Part shown: positions 1 to 8,785 of the stretch, one piece after another
How positions within the stretch are numbered: position 1 is the first letter of the stretch
How the letters are laid out: every line of letters starts with the position of its first letter
Source of the DNA: Colwellia psychrerythraea 34H
GTDB lineage: Bacteria; Pseudomonadota; Gammaproteobacteria; Enterobacterales; Alteromonadaceae
DNA: 64,000 nt
NCBI RefSeq assembly: GCF_000012325.1
Contig: NC_003910.7
Location: 2,046,001 to 2,110,000 of the forward strand
Direction: 5' to 3'
The notes under the pieces: generated by a model
What the model was told of the DNA's origin: nothing
Database searches by the model: none
What the model saw: the letters and a program-made list of their open reading frames with translations, nothing else
Position numbers and translations under genes: made by a program

Positions 1-1577
1 ATGAAGGTAGTGCTTTTAGCGCATTGTTTAATTATCATTTTAGAGACCTTGATGGCTCGCCTATTGTTTTTCATCCCAATATTGCTACTCCTGGGACTAA
101 TAATATTCGCGGTGACTTTGAAGCTGATGTCGTTTATCAAGATGCAGGTCAATTTGCAACTCAGGATGTATCAACTCAAGGTAGTAGTTTAAAGCTTGAG
201 TGGGATATTGATGATTACACTGTAACGTCTATCACGGCTTGGGAAAGCGCTGAGATATTTTCTAGAGCTGATGTTGATGGCGGCTATAACGGTTTTCCTC
301 CTGCAGGTGATGCCAATGCAGTATGGTGGGGGGCTCAAACAGCGGATGAAATTCCTGAGCATGATCAATATACGCAAGAGCTTCGTTTAGCTTCCAATTT
401 TGCAGGTAAGCTTAATTATCAAGTGGGTCTTTTCTACTTTAGTGAAGAATTAATTATTAATACTTATGATTATTTTACTCGAGATGGTACATCAACACCA
501 TCTGACCCAGCGCACGGCGCACAGAACGGTGAATCAACACAGTATCAAGATACAACAGCTTGGGCAGTATTTGGCTCTGTTGATTACGATTTCACAGAAG
601 ACTTAGCAATAACAGTAGGCCTTCGTTACTCTGACGATCAGAAAGACTTTACGGCTGAGTTATTAGATCATCCATTTATACCAGGAGCAGATGGCGGTAA
701 TTTCTCTGAGTCTGTTGATGTAAGCGATAGCCACGTAAGTTGGGATATTAGCGGTACTTATAAAATAAACAAAAATATAAATTGGTATGCTCGTGTCGCC
801 AATAGCTTTAGAGCACCAAGCATTCAAGGTCGTGTGCTTTATGACCAAAATGTGAGTGTTGCTGATTCAGAAACGATTACATCGTATGAAACTGGATTAA
901 AATCTGATGTTTTAGAAGGGAGAGGTAGAGTTAATGCATCCGTCTATTATTTTGATATGAATGATCAACAATTAACGGCAGTAGGTGGAACCTCGAATTC
1001 AAACACATTGTTAAATTCAAATGGTACTATCGGTTATGGTATTGAGCTAGATTCAGAATGGATTCTAACTGATAACATTATTGCTACTTTCAACATCAGC
1101 TACAATAAAACAGAAATTGATGATGACGGTCTAGCCGTTGCGGCTTGTGGTTCTGGTACATGTACTGTAACTGATCCAACCTTCCAAGTTCCAGGCGATT
1201 TTGGCCCAACTACTATGGCGTATATTGACGGTAACAGCTTACCTAATGCACCTGAATGGATTTCAAACTTAACCTTAAGCTACGTAAAAGAGATTGGAGA
1301 TGGAGAGTTTTTTGCGCATACTGATTTAACTTACCGTGGCAAAGTTGATTTCTTTTTATATAGAGCCGAGGAGTTTGAAGGTGAAGCCTTAATAGAAGTT
1401 GGCGCACGTACTGGTTATAACTGGATTTCTGGTGATAATGAGTACGAAGTTTCAGCATTTGTGCGTAACCTTACCGATGAGGAAGTGATTATTGGTGGTG
1501 TTGATTTCAATAATAACTCAGGCATGGTTAACGAAGAGCGTTTTGTTGGCGCAGCATTTAAAGTGTCTTTCTTTTAG
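1..1577 (+). CDS. TonB-dependent receptor, C-terminal part (5' truncated by window edge)
   Basis: The reading frame is open from base 3 without a start codon, so the gene begins upstream of the window; about 524 codons are visible. The protein shows the alternating aromatic beta-strands of an outer-membrane barrel, a stretch typical of TonB-dependent receptors (YARVANSFRAPS, near 785-825), the region RNLTDEEV close to the end, and a terminal aromatic residue (KVSFF) as expected for Bam-mediated insertion. The family imports siderophores, vitamin B12, glycans or other large substrates across the outer membrane using TonB energy. The plug domain and signal peptide lie outside the window, so the substrate cannot be stated. 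A TTG at 24 is not a credible start because the frame continues upstream. Confidence 0.9.
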   Translation, partial: EGSAFSALFNYHFRDLDGSPIVFHPNIATPGTNNIRGDFEADVVYQDAGQFATQDVSTQGSSLKLEWDIDDYTVTSITAWESAEIFSRADVDGGYNGFPPAGDANAVWWGAQTADEIPEHDQYTQELRLASNFAGKLNYQVGLFYFSEELIINTYDYFTRDGTSTPSDPAHGAQNGESTQYQDTTAWAVFGSVDYDFTEDLAITVGLRYSDDQKDFTAELLDHPFIPGADGGNFSESVDVSDSHVSWDISGTYKINKNINWYARVANSFRAPSIQGRVLYDQNVSVADSETITSYETGLKSDVLEGRGRVNASVYYFDMNDQQLTAVGGTSNSNTLLNSNGTIGYGIELDSEWILTDNIIATFNISYNKTEIDDDGLAVAACGSGTCTVTDPTFQVPGDFGPTTMAYIDGNSLPNAPEWISNLTLSYVKEIGDGEFFAHTDLTYRGKVDFFLYRAEEFEGEALIEVGARTGYNWISGDNEYEVSAFVRNLTDEEVIIGGVDFNNNSGMVNEERFVGAAFKVSFF

Positions 1578-1605
1578 CGTTTAAATCTCATCATTTGAGA
1601 AATAA

Positions 1606-1634
1606 AAAAGGGTTAGCATTTTGCTAACCCTTTT
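1606..1634. terminator. Bidirectional intrinsic terminator
   Basis: A 13-bp perfect inverted repeat (AAAAGGGTTAGCA / TGCTAACCCTTTT) with a 3-nt loop is flanked by A and T runs. It lies between the convergent receptor and deoD genes and can serve both. Confidence 0.85.
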
Positions 1635-1664
1635 CTTTAACACAACGAAAACTGAATTTGAAAG

Positions 1665-2369
1665 CTATAGTACGCTTTCTAATGTAAGTTCCATCATATC
1701 TTTAAACGTAGTTTCTCTTTCTTCAGAAGTAGTTTTCTCACCTGTTTTTATATGATCACTAACGGTCAATACGGTAAGTGCTTTTTTACCATATTCAGCA
1801 GCAACACCATAAAGGCCGGCTGCTTCCATTTCTACCGCTAAAATTCCATACTTTTCCATGGTTGCAAACTTTTCAGGTTGCGGCGTATAAAATAAATCAG
1901 CAGTAAAAATATTACCTACATGTACAGGTTTACCGAGTTTTTCAGCGGTATCAACGACACTTTTTAATAAAGAGAAGTCGGCACAAGCAGCAAAATCTAC
2001 ATTGTGAAAACGTTGTCTGTTAACGTTTGAGTCTGTGCTCGCCGCCATACCAATAACAATATCACGAATCTTTATATCATCTCTTACTGCGCCACAAGAG
2101 CCGATGCGTATGATTTTTTCAACGCCATAATCTTTATAAAGTTCAGTAGCGTAAATAGATATGCTTGGTACGCCCATACCTGAGCCCATTACAGAGACAC
2201 GCTTACCTTTATACGTACCTGTGTAACCAAGCATATTGCGTACTTGTGTAATGCATTTAGCATCGTCTAGAAAGTTATCGGCAATAAATTTTGCTCTAAG
2301 TGGATCGCCAGGCATTAGTACTGTTTCTGCAAATTCGCCGTCTTGTGCTTCGATATGTGGTGTTGGCAT
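1665..2369 (-). CDS. deoD: Purine-nucleoside phosphorylase, DeoD type
   Basis: DeoD reversibly phosphorolyses purine (deoxy)nucleosides to free base and (deoxy)ribose-1-phosphate; it is a cytosolic homohexamer of the salvage pathway. The 234 residues match the family length. Key residues are visible: His5 in TPHI, the phosphate-binding GDPLR with Arg25, Arg44, the segment RIGSCGAV, the VEMEAAGLY ribose-binding motif and Asp205 in VSDH, the general acid for 6-oxo and 6-amino purines. An AAGGA ribosome-binding site precedes the ATG by about 8 nt. It lies 247 nt downstream of add, so deaminated adenosine from Add could be its substrate. Confidence 0.97.
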   Translation of the reverse strand: MPTPHIEAQDGEFAETVLMPGDPLRAKFIADNFLDDAKCITQVRNMLGYTGTYKGKRVSVMGSGMGVPSISIYATELYKDYGVEKIIRIGSCGAVRDDIKIRDIVIGMAASTDSNVNRQRFHNVDFAACADFSLLKSVVDTAEKLGKPVHVGNIFTADLFYTPQPEKFATMEKYGILAVEMEAAGLYGVAAEYGKKALTVLTVSDHIKTGEKTTSEERETTFKDMMELTLESVL

Positions 2370-2514
2370 AAGAGTTATCCTTTTAAGGTTAAGTGTAACT
2401 CAGTAAGTTTCTAGCCAGAACAGAATCATTCATGCTGCTATCAAGGATTTTTTACTGATAAAGTTGATGTTAATTTTTACTTAATTAAGTATTTATTTTA
2501 CTGATTTTTACAGT

Positions 2515-2552
2515 ACTGCGCAGTGTTTATTCATCTATAAACATTGCGCAGT
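2515..2552. repeat. 16-bp inverted repeat between add and deoD
   Basis: Arms ACTGCGCAGTGTTTAT and ATAAACATTGCGCAGT match at 15 of 16 positions around a 6-nt spacer. There is no T tract on the minus strand, so it is not a typical intrinsic terminator. It may be an mRNA-stabilising hairpin or a protein-binding palindrome in the add-deoD spacer. Confidence 0.55.
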
Positions 2553-2616
2553 TAATAATAATGCTAAGTGAAGTCCGGTTCAAGTAGACCCCATTATTTT
2601 AGCCTTATTTTAGTGT

Positions 2617-3612
2617 TTATTGTTTAATGTTGAGCAGTGCTGTCTTTTCTTGCTCAGATAAAAAGCTCATTTGCACCGCATTTCGTTGTAATTGGGTGAT
2701 TTGATCTGTATTGAGTCCAAGTACTTCGCGTGCTACTTGAAATTCGCCAGCGAGCTCGATATTTTCAACGGCAGGGTCGTCAGTATTTAAGCAAACTGTA
2801 AGATCGTTTGCTAAAAATGTTTTTACTGGATGTACTGCCAAATCTTTAATCGTTCCTGTTTGGTAGTTTGAAGTAAGGCAAGACTCTATGCTTATTTTAT
2901 TTTCTCGCATGTAGTCCATTAATTCTTGATCCTTAGCACAAGCCACACCATGACCAATGCGCGTTGCACCCAGTGTTTTTATAGCATGCCAAACACTTTC
3001 AGGCCCGGCGGCTTCACCGGCATGGACACTAACATTAAGGCCTGCATCGTTTACTTGTTTAAAGTGACTTTCAAAAAGGCTGCCTGGAAAATTGTACTCA
3101 TCGCCCGCGAGGTCAACTGCAACTAAATCATCTTTATAAGCGAGCAGGGCATTGAGTTCACTTTGGCAGTGTTCAACACCAAAGGTACGACTTAAAATGC
3201 CCATTAAATTAATTTTAGTGGTAAATTTTTTTCTACCCTGATTTACCCCCTCAATAATTGCTTCTACCACACCCTCTATTGGTAAGTTGTGCGTCATGGC
3301 GATGTAATAGGGAGAAAACCTTAATTCAGCATAATCAATATTAGCGTTATAAGCATCTTCCACATTCTCAAAACCGATACGTACTACATCATCTAGGGAT
3401 TTTAGCACACCAACACCCCAATCAAGCTTTTTCAAAAAGGCAAGCAGGTCAGCTTCACTGTCAGTGATTTGCACGTGAGGGATAAATGCCTCAAAGTTGT
3501 CTTCAGGTAATTTAATATTATTTTGTTGTGCTAACTGCCAAATAGTTTTTGGGCGTATGTTTCCATCTAAATGACGATGTAAATCGACGAGGGGAAGTTG
3601 ATTATTAAACAT
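2617..3612 (-). CDS. add: Adenosine deaminase
   Basis: Converts adenosine and deoxyadenosine to inosine and deoxyinosine with a zinc-activated water; cytosolic purine salvage. The 331 residues carry all family landmarks: zinc ligands His12 and His14 (DLHRHLDGN), His197 and catalytic Glu200 in VHAGE, His221 in IGHG, and the Asp278-Asp279 pair in NTDDP. Numbering is almost identical to the E. coli enzyme. The gene is on the same strand as deoD and upstream of it, forming a logical salvage pair, but a 247-nt spacer with a hairpin suggests they need not be a single operon. Confidence 0.97.
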   Translation of the reverse strand: MFNNQLPLVDLHRHLDGNIRPKTIWQLAQQNNIKLPEDNFEAFIPHVQITDSEADLLAFLKKLDWGVGVLKSLDDVVRIGFENVEDAYNANIDYAELRFSPYYIAMTHNLPIEGVVEAIIEGVNQGRKKFTTKINLMGILSRTFGVEHCQSELNALLAYKDDLVAVDLAGDEYNFPGSLFESHFKQVNDAGLNVSVHAGEAAGPESVWHAIKTLGATRIGHGVACAKDQELMDYMRENKISIESCLTSNYQTGTIKDLAVHPVKTFLANDLTVCLNTDDPAVENIELAGEFQVAREVLGLNTDQITQLQRNAVQMSFLSEQEKTALLNIKQ

Positions 3613-3728
3613 GATAAAAGTTTGTCCTAGCAGTGAAAGTGTTGTGGATAAAGTTATGCCGTTGAATTTTGAACATTACCCACGTTACATTCTTATTAAT
3701 TATAGACTTCATTAGTGTGTTCTAAAAG

Positions 3729-4637
3729 TTAAAGCTTAACCTTTACTGATATAGGGCAATGGTCGCTTAAGTTTCGAGATAATTCTTTAGTGTATTTAGG
3801 TTTGAAAATAAGTTGTTCAAATGAAGATTCAATATACTTTTCTTTGGCCTTAGGGCTAAAAATAATATGGTCTATGTATTCTTTATAATAACCGCCCCAA
3901 CAACCAGAATTAGCTGTCATGGTTGGTGTCCATAGCGTTTCTTTTCCATCATCATTTAATGCTTGCCACAAACCCTTATCTTCAGAGTATTTTAAAGCGA
4001 TATCTTGAGAAAAACGTCGATTAAAGTCACCTAAAACAATATACGCAGCGTCTTGGCTTGCATGTAAATCAATCCATTGCTCTAACGGAGATATTTGCTT
4101 ACTAAGTTTGGTACAGGCCTCTTTACGTTTTTCTTCTTTAATTGATGTACTCGGCATTGCCTTAACACTACTGCTATCTAATGGCGCAGCAAAACAGCCA
4201 GATTTTAAATGTACGGCTAACAAATGCAATGTCTTACCATTTTTTGTTAGCGTAATATCCATGCCATGGCGTACTTTACCGACATCTAAGGCTTTATATT
4301 CTTTAGCTTCAACAGTAAAGTGTTGTGATTTTTTAATAGCCACGCCAACACGTTGAACCCAGTCTTTGGTAGAAAAGTAATAATCATAATCATTGCCAAA
4401 AACTTTGCGTGCCCAATACTCACTCTCAACCTCTTGCAAAGCGATAACATCAGCATTCAATTGTTTGGCATACTTGGCTAATTTTTTGTAATCAGCGTCG
4501 GTACGATGGTTGTACTCATGAGAGCCTAGCCAAGCGATGTTCCATGAAGCAACTTTTATCTCTTCGGCCTGAGTTTTAAAACTGCTGAACAGAATTAATA
4601 GCAGTCCGATTGTTGTTAATATTACGTTTTTCATCAA
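3729..4637 (-). CDS. Exported endonuclease/exonuclease/phosphatase-family protein
   Basis: The 302-residue protein has an N-terminal signal peptide (hydrophobic core about residues 5-20, then TQAEE), so it acts in the periplasm or outside. Motifs of the EEP (DNase I-like) superfamily are in order: SWNIAW with Asn33, LQEVES with Glu69, LGDFNRR with Asp204 and Asn206, and the terminal SDHCPIS with Asp292-His293. These form the Mg-dependent phosphodiesterase site. Members include extracellular nucleases and phosphatases; the exact substrate is not readable. Two consecutive ATGs occur at the start; a weak AGAG lies upstream. Nucleic-acid or nucleotide scavenging would fit the neighbouring add and deoD, but that is inference. 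Confidence 0.85.
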   Translation of the reverse strand: MMKNVILTTIGLLLILFSSFKTQAEEIKVASWNIAWLGSHEYNHRTDADYKKLAKYAKQLNADVIALQEVESEYWARKVFGNDYDYYFSTKDWVQRVGVAIKKSQHFTVEAKEYKALDVGKVRHGMDITLTKNGKTLHLLAVHLKSGCFAAPLDSSSVKAMPSTSIKEEKRKEACTKLSKQISPLEQWIDLHASQDAAYIVLGDFNRRFSQDIALKYSEDKGLWQALNDDGKETLWTPTMTANSGCWGGYYKEYIDHIIFSPKAKEKYIESSFEQLIFKPKYTKELSRNLSDHCPISVKVKL

Positions 4638-4806
4638 TAATTCTCTTTTAAGTTCAACGTTTAGTTTGAATATGAACTATCAGCCAAACTTATAGTTATT
4701 GCTTTACTTAACCATTAGGTCAGGATTTATATTTTGCAACATTACACTATTTTTACGTTAAGGCACAACCTGTAGGTATAAAAAATTATTGCTGTGTATG
4801 CTTTCA

Positions 4807-5799
4807 TTAATTTGAACAACCAATAGTGGGTAAGTCTGGATTAATCAGACCGTTTATAATAAAGGGTCTATCAGGTGATTCCTTATTAAAGATAACTTGA
4901 GTGGCATCAAGATATTGAAAATCACCCGCAGCATTTAAATGCCATAGGTTGCTGTCTAACTTCTCAAAGCAGAACTCTCCGGTATCACCATGGCTAATGA
5001 GTATTGGTTTATTGATTCGTTTTGCTAGATCTTTAAACGCTTGGCGATACACAGCAAATGCGTCACAAGCTGTTAAGGATGAATTATCGCATGAGCCACT
5101 CTCTAATACTGACTGTTGATAAATGTCAGCTTGAAAACCGATAATTATCGCATCAAAATCTTTTGCTTTTTCTTCAATGTTTTTTAACCAAGTAAGATTG
5201 TTTTTGTCTCGCTCATCAACTTTTTTGATAGCATTCTCTTGCTTTGATTTATCGATATTAGCCCTACCATTACTGGTTCCAACTATATGTAAAGTACTTA
5301 TTGCTAGGCGGTCATTAATCCATAACTTATTTTCTATTTGTGTTTCTTGACTAATAATTGAAGGTAAGTTTTTGGTTAACAATGGCGGCGTTTTAAACAT
5401 CAATTCTATTAGGAAATCGAGTCTTTCTAATTCATTAAAGCTGTAAAGTAATGACGAACGATCACAGTCAGTCCAGTCATTATCTCCAGGGGTGTAGATA
5501 ATTTTACCTGGATAGATTTGAGCTAACAGTGCTTTATGCTCTTTTAATAAGTCGTCAGTACATGACTTACCACCACTTTTAAAGTCCCCAAGATGCATAA
5601 CTACAGTAGGATTGGTTTCATTAATAAGACTATATAGAATACCACCGGGCCCTTGCATCATTTGTTTCTCTTTATCGCTATAGGGTGTATCGGCCAGTAC
5701 AACCACTGTTTGTGCCCAAAGTGTTGAGCTAGTAGTCGAAAGCAATAAAAAGGTAATGTGTAAACAACGCTTTTTCCATAAGTAAATGCTGAAAGTCAT
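4807..5799 (-). CDS. Exported metallophosphoesterase-like protein
   Basis: A 330-residue protein with an N-terminal hydrophobic segment (about residues 11-29, ending in WAQ) likely to be a signal peptide. It shows pieces of the calcineurin-like phosphoesterase fold: an LADTPYS strand where the family has DxH, HLGDFKSGG, TPGDNDWTDC (GDxxx and GDND type metal motif) and ISHGDTGEF near the C-terminus. The first metal motif lacks the usual histidine, so activity is uncertain. Several cysteines could form disulfides in the periplasm. It lies 169 nt upstream of the EEP-family gene on the same strand. Specific function unknown. Confidence 0.65.
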   Translation of the reverse strand: MTFSIYLWKKRCLHITFLLLSTTSSTLWAQTVVVLADTPYSDKEKQMMQGPGGILYSLINETNPTVVMHLGDFKSGGKSCTDDLLKEHKALLAQIYPGKIIYTPGDNDWTDCDRSSLLYSFNELERLDFLIELMFKTPPLLTKNLPSIISQETQIENKLWINDRLAISTLHIVGTSNGRANIDKSKQENAIKKVDERDKNNLTWLKNIEEKAKDFDAIIIGFQADIYQQSVLESGSCDNSSLTACDAFAVYRQAFKDLAKRINKPILISHGDTGEFCFEKLDSNLWHLNAAGDFQYLDATQVIFNKESPDRPFIINGLINPDLPTIGCSN

Positions 5800-6251
5800 C
5801 AGTAGCCTTTTAAAATTAAATTAAGAATAAAGGAAATAAATCTAACCTAGCGAAGAATGGGAATTGATGCAAGTTATACCAATTTGTTTAAATTTATTCC
5901 TTACTCAGAGCTACATTAGCGAGCTTAGAGCAAGAAAAATTTGTTAAACATAGTTATTCTATATTTTATTCATTTTACGCTGTTATCAGTTTGCTAATTA
6001 GCTTCCAAAGGACGAGTTTAAAAGGCTTATATGTTGCGTTATTGATTTTGACAAGGGAATAACCATTCTCTTCAATCTATGCCTTACCTTTAAGCCTTTT
6101 AATTCTCGCTGAGTGGGAAATAACTTAATCAACTTGGTATTAGTTATCATAAAGTAAACGAACCAAGTGGTCAGGTTTTTATCTTGCTGCTGTTGAACAA
6201 AATCGAGAAAAGAGTAAAATCTCATTATTATCGGCAAAGAGAAGTAAAATT
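5800..6251. other. 452-nt intergenic stretch with repeat remnants
   Basis: No convincing gene. It holds a short TTATACCAATTTG-type end near 5876, characteristic of dispersed repeats, and a degraded copy of the repeat described at 36834-37013. An open frame of 79 codons on the minus strand (5998-6237) lies in this repeat and is not supported as a gene. Confidence 0.6.
6017..6117. repeat. Degraded dispersed repeat (copy of the 36834 element)
   Basis: The core GTTATTGATTTTGACAA, followed by GGAATAACCATTCTCTTCAA and ATGCCTTACCT, matches the interior of the elements at 36834-37013 and 23975-24127 with scattered mismatches. The terminal TATACCC ends are not recognisable here. Confidence 0.6.
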
Positions 6252-7094
6252 ATGCAAGTACTAGTTGTAGATTACACCGCAAAAGACGCGGCAGAAAAGT
6301 TTGTTCAAAGTTTACATGAAACTGGGTTTGCTGTGCTTGTTAATCATCCAATAAAACAAAGTTTAGTTGAATCAATTTACAAAAATTGGCAAGAATTTTT
6401 CTTAAGCGAAGAGAAACATGCATTTGCTTTTGATCCTGTAAAGCAAGATGGCTATTTCTCATCTGAGATATCTGAAACGGCAAAAGGTCATAGTAAAAAA
6501 GATATAAAAGAGTATTTCCATGTTTACCCTTGGGGACGTATTCCTGCACAGCTAAATGATGAAATCTTTGAATATTATCGTTTAGCATCAGAGCTTGCAG
6601 CGGAGTTACTTGACTGGGTAGAAGAGTACAGTCCAGCGGACATAGCAGATAAATATTCTGAAACTTTATCTAATATGATTAAAGAGACGCCAAATACATT
6701 GTTACGCATCTTACATTACCCACCACTGACGGGTAATGAAGAAGCTGGCGCTGTTAGAGCAGCTTCACATGAAGATATTAATTTATTGACTATATTGCCT
6801 GCAGCGAATGAACCAGGTCTACAAGTTCAACGTCAAAATGGTGAATGGATTGATGTTCCTTCTGACTTTGGTAATCTAATAATTAATATTGGTGATATGT
6901 TACAAGAAACATCAGCTGGGTATTTTCCATCAACAAGTCATCGAGTTATCAACCCAACAGGTAAGGGCAGTGATAAGTCTAGAATTTCATTGCCTTTGTT
7001 TTTGCATCCACGTAGTGAAGTGGTGTTATCTGATAAACATACTCAAGCGAGTTATCTACTCGAACGTTTACGTGAGTTGGGTGTTAAAGTTTAA
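6252..7094 (+). CDS. 2-oxoglutarate/Fe(II)-dependent oxygenase, isopenicillin N synthase-like
   Basis: The 280-residue cytosolic protein has the organisation of the IPNS-like dioxygenase family: an N-terminal helical region beginning VVDYTAKDAAEKF, a conserved RILHYPPL strand, the iron ligands His and Asp in ASHEDIN, the distal iron-ligand His in TSHRVINP and the 2-oxoglutarate-binding Arg in SRISLPLFLHPR. Such enzymes hydroxylate, desaturate or cyclise small molecules with O2 and 2-oxoglutarate; the substrate is not predictable. The gene stands alone, followed at once by an intrinsic terminator. Start: ATG at 6252. Confidence 0.85.
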   Translation: MQVLVVDYTAKDAAEKFVQSLHETGFAVLVNHPIKQSLVESIYKNWQEFFLSEEKHAFAFDPVKQDGYFSSEISETAKGHSKKDIKEYFHVYPWGRIPAQLNDEIFEYYRLASELAAELLDWVEEYSPADIADKYSETLSNMIKETPNTLLRILHYPPLTGNEEAGAVRAASHEDINLLTILPAANEPGLQVQRQNGEWIDVPSDFGNLIINIGDMLQETSAGYFPSTSHRVINPTGKGSDKSRISLPLFLHPRSEVVLSDKHTQASYLLERLRELGVKV

Positions 7095-7122
7095 CTAAAT
7101 ATGTGGTTAAGTTAATCCCCCT

Positions 7123-7152
7123 AGCCGACTTGTGTAACTCGTCGGCTTTTTT
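7123..7152 (+). terminator. Intrinsic terminator after the oxygenase gene
   Basis: AGCCGAC / GTCGGCT stem with an 11-nt loop followed directly by a T run. Confidence 0.9.
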
Positions 7153-7194
7153 GTACCTGTCATTCAATATTTGAGTGACTATGTTTAAATTATT

Positions 7195-7257
7195 TACCTT
7201 GCCTAAAGTGGTTTTAATTCCCACTGAAATTCTGCACTTTGATTGGTAACGGGTATA
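7195..7257. repeat. Right half of the TATACCC dispersed repeat
   Basis: The segment CCTTGCCTAAAGTGG through TTGGTAACGGGTATA matches the right half of the element at 23975-24127, including the same terminal GGTAACGGGTATA. No left half is visible, so this is a solo end just upstream of pxpA and may have brought or modified its promoter region. Confidence 0.65.
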
Positions 7258-7310
7258 TAATCGCTATATTCTAAATGTTTATTATAAAGAAATGTGACAA
7301 GGTCATGAGT

Positions 7311-8036
7311 ATGAAATTAAACTGCGATTTAGGTGAGAGTTTTGGTGCTTGGTCTATGGGACTCGATAATGAAGTTATGCCTCATATTGATCAGGCAAAT
7401 ATTGCCTGCGGCTTTCATGCTGGTGATCCTTTAGTGATGCAAAATACGTTGGCATTAGCCAAGCAATTCCAAGTCAGTATTGGTGCGCATCCTAGTTATC
7501 CTGATTTAGTTGGCTTTGGCCGTCGTACAATGGCTTGTTCGTCAGAAGAAATAATCGCGCTTATACATTATCAAGTGGCAGCACTTGACGGTATGGCAAG
7601 TGCTCAAGGGCTATCGCTAGATTATGTAAAACCCCACGGTGCACTCTATAACGACATGATGAGAGAGCCTAAAGTGTTTGAAGCTATTTTAACTGCGCTT
7701 GCTCAATATCCAAAAACACTTGCGTTGATGTTACAAGCAACGGCAGATATTGAGTCTTATAGGGAGCAGGCAAATAAATTTGGTCTCGTTATTTATAGTG
7801 AAGCATTTGCAGATCGTTGTTATGACGATGAAGGTCGATTATTAGCACGTAGTCAATCGGGGGCAGTGTTAAATAAAGAAGCCATGCTTGCCCAAGTTAA
7901 ACAATTATCACAGCAAGGCACCGTGACCACCATCTCAGGTAAAGTGCTCAAGCTTAGCGTAGATAGTTTATGTGTTCATGGTGATAATATTGCCGGTGTA
8001 CAGGCTATTCGTGAAATTAAAGAGCTGCTGAGCTAA
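7311..8036 (+). CDS. pxpA: 5-oxoprolinase subunit PxpA (LamB/YcsF family)
   Basis: PxpA, with PxpB and PxpC, hydrolyses 5-oxoproline (pyroglutamate) to glutamate using ATP, removing a spontaneous damage product of glutamine. The protein of about 241 residues shows the family signature: KLNCDLGE at the start, NIACGFHAGDP, IGAHPSYPD, VKPHGALYND, EAFADRCYD and CVHGDN near the C-terminus. I place the start at ATG 7311 because AAGG ends 8 nt upstream; ATG 7305 would leave a 2-nt spacing, and upstream in-frame codons run into repeat DNA. Its stop overlaps the pxpB start by one base (TAATG), indicating translational coupling. Confidence 0.93.
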   Translation: MKLNCDLGESFGAWSMGLDNEVMPHIDQANIACGFHAGDPLVMQNTLALAKQFQVSIGAHPSYPDLVGFGRRTMACSSEEIIALIHYQVAALDGMASAQGLSLDYVKPHGALYNDMMREPKVFEAILTALAQYPKTLALMLQATADIESYREQANKFGLVIYSEAFADRCYDDEGRLLARSQSGAVLNKEAMLAQVKQLSQQGTVTTISGKVLKLSVDSLCVHGDNIAGVQAIREIKELLS

Positions 8037-8785
8037 TGTCAACGCTGATAAATGACAGTATTCGCCTTGAAATTGCCGGTGAAAATTCCTTGATGCTATA
8101 TTTTTCAGATAAAGGACAAGAGTCGTCAATTATTACTCCAAGTATCAGCAGTAATGTTCACCAGGCAGAACAGCTTATTCGTCAAAATTTTTCAACTGAA
8201 ATAATTGACCTCATTTCTTCATACGCCTCCATTTTAGTGGTGTTTAACTTACTTGAAATAGATCACCACCATTTGCGCAATAAACTAAAAAGGTTATTGA
8301 AGCAATGCAGTAATGCAAGTAATAAGCAGGGTCGATTAGTTGAGTTACCCGCTTATTATTCGCTTGAATCAGGCATGGATTTACAACGCATTGCCAAGTA
8401 TGCCAAATTGACTGTTGAACAGGTTATTAACTTACATCAAGCGCAGGAATATCGAGTGTACGCTATAGGGTTTGCCCCTGGTTTTGCTTATTTAGGTGAA
8501 GTTGATAAGCGAATAGCCATGGCCAGATTAACTACGCCACGGCTAAAAGTGCCCAAAGGCGCCATTGCTATAGCCGATAGACAAACTGCCGTTTATCCAG
8601 CGCAATCTCCAGGTGGTTGGAATCTCATTGGTTTATGCCCGATTGATATGTTTAACGCACAAGCAGAGCCTACGATGCCTGTAGAAGTCGGAGATAGGGT
8701 GAAATTTGTCGAGATAGATAAACAGCAGTACCTTGAGTTAGGTGGTAATTTACCCAATCAAGTGAGTTCAAATGACTGTAAGTAA
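8036..8785 (+). CDS. pxpB: 5-oxoprolinase subunit PxpB (KipI-like)
   Basis: Allophanate-hydrolase subunit 1 / KipI-like protein of 249 residues that forms the PxpBC kinase-like part of 5-oxoprolinase. Diagnostic segments are YAIGFAPGFAYLGEVD, RLTTPRLKVPKGA and SPGGWNLIG. It overlaps pxpA by 1 nt and pxpC by 14 nt, so the three genes are one translationally coupled operon. Unlike the E. coli arrangement, the Nif3-like gene (ybgI) is not adjacent but lies 16 kb away at 25011. Confidence 0.93.
   Translation: MSTLINDSIRLEIAGENSLMLYFSDKGQESSIITPSISSNVHQAEQLIRQNFSTEIIDLISSYASILVVFNLLEIDHHHLRNKLKRLLKQCSNASNKQGRLVELPAYYSLESGMDLQRIAKYAKLTVEQVINLHQAQEYRVYAIGFAPGFAYLGEVDKRIAMARLTTPRLKVPKGAIAIADRQTAVYPAQSPGGWNLIGLCPIDMFNAQAEPTMPVEVGDRVKFVEIDKQQYLELGGNLPNQVSSNDCK

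Noticed and set aside
1..192. Short frame from the first ATG encoding a hydrophobic 63-residue peptide
   Set aside because: It overlaps the TonB-dependent receptor in another frame; the receptor frame is open from the window edge and has clear homology.
5998..6237. 79-codon minus-strand frame
   Set aside because: Most of it is a copy of the dispersed repeat; no start signal and no family resemblance.
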